Source: Alkalihalobacillus sp. AL-G (GTDB lineage Bacteria; Bacillota; Bacilli; Bacillales; Fictibacillaceae). Taken from it: a stretch of DNA of 64,000 nucleotides. The translations under genes and the position numbers were made by a program. Positions 62,303-64,000 of the stretch are shown piece after piece. How positions within the stretch are numbered: position 1 is the stretch's first letter; each line of letters begins with the position of its first letter. The stretch lies in NCBI RefSeq assembly GCF_030643805.1, contig NZ_CP094656.1, forward strand, positions 3,720,001-3,784,000, written 5' to 3'. The notes beneath the pieces were generated by a model. The model was not told the origin of the DNA. It did no database searches and saw only the letters and a program-made list of their open reading frames with translations.

Positions 62303-63388
62303 TCACTTAAATGAAAAGCTAAATACCGGCAATCCATATGTATAATCAACATCGATACGTACACCTTTAAAATCTATGACATATTTCAAATCAGTTTCAG
62401 CAACTTTCTTTTCAGGCGATTGAAATTCTAATGCGTATGAAAACAATTCCAAGAAGTCTGCATCTAAGCCATGGGTATTTGATTTATATTTCTTATTATC
62501 GACATCAGCTTCCGTCACAAGAATGAATTTAGAGTTAGGGATTGTTTCTATCATGCATTTCTTTTCTGTATGATCTACTAAAACATCATCATTGCCTTGA
62601 AAGGATAAAATTTGAGTAGTTCCAGAAAAATTTTCATACAATGTATTCAGATTCAAATCTTGTTTGTTTTTGGTTATGTTTTTTGCTAGATAATCAAATT
62701 CGATCGCAAGAGTTGAATTTCCTAGTTGTCGATAAAGAAATCTATTCTTTGATAAATAGACTGGCTCCAACCAAGCTGAATTGTCTACGATATATGAATA
62801 CAGACTAGGTGCTAATATATTACTTAAGTGAAGCAGATACGCACCATGGGAATGTCCATAGCCTATTATTCTATTCGAGTCAAACGTCAAATTATTTTCA
62901 TTCAATGTAATTTTTACAGCCTCGATTGCCGATATGATATCTATTGCCTGCATATAACTCATATCATTATACTCTTCTAAACTCTCATTAAGTTTAGCTT
63001 GCAAAGGAAGTACTGTATTTTTTTCACTTAATAAATTGAACAGCACCGAAGAATCTTGATTGATTTTTTCTAGTTCTTCTATGGTAAAAATAGATTGCAG
63101 AACTTGTTTATCTGGAAAGGTAAAATTCTCAGCCTCCTGCATATATGAACTCCCAAAATAATCAGACTGGATCGTCACCATGTTGTACTTGTCGGCAAAT
63201 AGTTCCCTCATTTTTTTATAGATTTTCGAATCAATATTCCCACCAAATCCAGGAACCAAAATCAACAGCCCAGTATGTGCGTTCACTCCATTCTGTGGCG
63301 TAGAAAAATCAATTCTCAACTCTCTATCACTATTGCCTACATATATGGTAGGATGCGCTGGAATTTTAATACTGTATTGTTCAGACAT
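62303..63388 (-). CDS. DUF2920 family protein (alpha/beta-hydrolase-like)
   Basis: 361 residues. LLILVPGFGGNIDSK and MVTIQSDYFGSSYM near the N-terminus, then the nucleophile elbow GYGHSHGAYLLHL (about 190), FQGNDDVLVDHTEKK and the histidine in NTHGLD give a full alpha/beta hydrolase triad. This pattern is that of DUF2920, found in flagellin-glycosylation loci beside pseudaminic or legionaminic acid genes. ATG 63388 has GAGGGG upstream. It directly follows the PseI gene region here, in keeping with that association. The activity is unknown. Confidence 0.75.
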   Translation of the reverse strand: MSEQYSIKIPAHPTIYVGNSDRELRIDFSTPQNGVNAHTGLLILVPGFGGNIDSKIYKKMRELFADKYNMVTIQSDYFGSSYMQEAENFTFPDKQVLQSIFTIEELEKINQDSSVLFNLLSEKNTVLPLQAKLNESLEEYNDMSYMQAIDIISAIEAVKITLNENNLTFDSNRIIGYGHSHGAYLLHLSNILAPSLYSYIVDNSAWLEPVYLSKNRFLYRQLGNSTLAIEFDYLAKNITKNKQDLNLNTLYENFSGTTQILSFQGNDDVLVDHTEKKCMIETIPNSKFILVTEADVDNKKYKSNTHGLDADFLELFSYALEFQSPEKKVAETDLKYVIDFKGVRIDVDYTYGLPVFSFSFK

Positions 63389-63419
63389 TATTTTTTTGTC
63401 CCCTCTAACTAAAATCATA

Positions 63420-63641
63420 TTTGCATGAGGTACGGTTCTCCGTACGATGGTTCGTTCTCATCAGCATTAATTCGACCTTAACGCTACCTTGATAGTTAAA
63501 GGGGCTTCTTCCGGTCATACCATAGAGATACATACGATTCATAATTTGCATGGGGGGGTTAACTCCATCATCATCCTGTCCACCCATGCTATCGACTTCA
63601 TTTCTGGTCCATACGTTTTGATTTTTTCTGCTGTCTATATG
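63420..63641 (-). other. Gap between pseI and DUF2920 genes with unexplained open frame
   Basis: A frame of about 70 codons in register with pseI follows its stop codon. It encodes NPPMQIMNRMYLYGMTG and similar methionine-rich sequence, and ends just before the DUF2920 start. No clear ribosome site and no known family. A GTACGG-AGAA-CCGTAC hairpin (63433-63449) lies near its end without a U tract. It may be a small gene or a decayed element. Confidence 0.3.
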
Positions 63642-64000
63642 CTATATCATTGAATCCAAGGTTAAAGGTGTGCCTTTTTTTATATCTCTTTTTGCTGTTA
63701 TTTGAAGTACCTTTTCATAATATTTTGGCTTTAATCCATAACCTGGCCGGATTATTTTGACATTGTCTTTCGTAAACGGCTCGCCAGCTTTAATATCCTT
63801 TGACACATAAATCGATCTTCTGAATTTTAGTGAAGCCTGTTCCTTTTTAGTTGGTCCGTATGAGACTTTTCCAAATGCTTCCCATGCCCGTTTCGTCTCA
63901 ACGACGAGTGAATTCATTTCGGCAGGTTCTAGTGAAAAAGTTGAGTCCACTCCACCATCTTCTCTTGAAAGGGTGAAATGTTTTTCGATGACTGTAGCTC
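63642..64000 (-). CDS. pseI: Pseudaminic acid synthase, C-terminal part
   Basis: The frame is open to the right edge, so the start lies outside. The 119 residues seen include EKHFTLSRED and FSLEPAEMNSLV, the end of the NeuB-type barrel. The SAF domain follows (RRSIYVSKDIKAGEPF, then IRPGYGLKPKYYEKVL and KRDIKKGTPL). The RPGYGL/KPKYYE wording fits PseI better than sialic acid synthase NeuB. The enzyme condenses a 6-deoxy-AltdiNAc sugar with phosphoenolpyruvate to make pseudaminic acid, used on flagellin or surface glycans. Confidence 0.88.
   Translation of the reverse strand, partial: ATVIEKHFTLSREDGGVDSTFSLEPAEMNSLVVETKRAWEAFGKVSYGPTKKEQASLKFRRSIYVSKDIKAGEPFTKDNVKIIRPGYGLKPKYYEKVLQITAKRDIKKGTPLTLDSMI

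Noticed and set aside
63430-63640. Group II intron end, suggested by a GTACGG hairpin
   Set aside because: Only a short hairpin resembles domain V; no reverse transcriptase or other intron parts are present.

Overview
The window looks like chromosomal DNA of a Gram-positive, moderately low-GC member of the Bacillales, most likely Bacillaceae. The evidence is strong GGAGG-type ribosome sites, frequent TTG and GTG starts, rho-independent terminators with U tracts, lipobox signal peptides, a WapA-like YD-repeat surface toxin and cre-type catabolite sites. The genus cannot be fixed from the sequence alone. Most genes are on the minus strand.

Left part (1-11.6 kb) is a polymorphic-toxin locus. 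A 2911-residue secreted WapA/RHS-type protein ends in an HNH/Endo VII-type nuclease domain and is followed at once by a SUKH (SMI1/KNR4) immunity gene. Downstream lie a truncated serine recombinase and a second, start-less RHS C-terminal segment. That segment is nearly identical to the main gene over its proximal part but carries a different nuclease tip, as expected of a stored tip for toxin switching. The leader of the main gene contains a sequence matching the cyclic-di-GMP-I (GEMM-I) riboswitch.

12-19.1 kb: a three-gene ABC-2 exporter operon, an ECF sigma factor with its membrane anti-sigma factor, and a NERD-domain gene flanked on both sides by arrays of a 52-bp repeat (9 and 6 copies). 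19.1-24.3 kb: small membrane proteins, a frameshifted alpha/beta hydrolase, a DUF2071 protein and two paralogous S33-type hydrolases.

24.3-37.9 kb is peptide metabolism: a complete oligopeptide/dipeptide ABC importer (binding protein, two permeases, two ATPases) with an M19 dipeptidase and an XRE-cupin regulator; a secreted SH3-C39 protein; prephenate dehydratase; a UDG-like protein; and an operon of YjiH membrane protein, M55 D-aminopeptidase and pyroglutamyl peptidase. 38-40.2 kb: an acetyltransferase and a divergent pair of GyrI-like effector-binding genes around a perfect inverted repeat.

40.2-51.7 kb is a probable amino-sugar operon: esterase, sugar-binding lipoprotein, NanE epimerase, RpiR regulator, ROK kinase, two sugar permeases, DUF4127, FAD oxidoreductase and a secreted glycosidase-like protein. 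A cre site lies at its head. 52.1-60.8 kb is an acyl-CoA cluster: enoyl-CoA hydratase, hydroxyacyl-CoA dehydrogenase, Zn alcohol dehydrogenase, PaaK-like ligase, AtoE-type transporter, an Oah/BamA-like crotonase with a zinc ribbon, and a PrpR-like sigma-54 activator. A textbook -24/-12 promoter precedes the first gene.

Right edge (60.9-64 kb): a PIN-domain protein, a DUF2920 protein and the C-terminus of a pseudaminic acid synthase. This suggests that a flagellin or surface glycosylation locus begins beyond the window.
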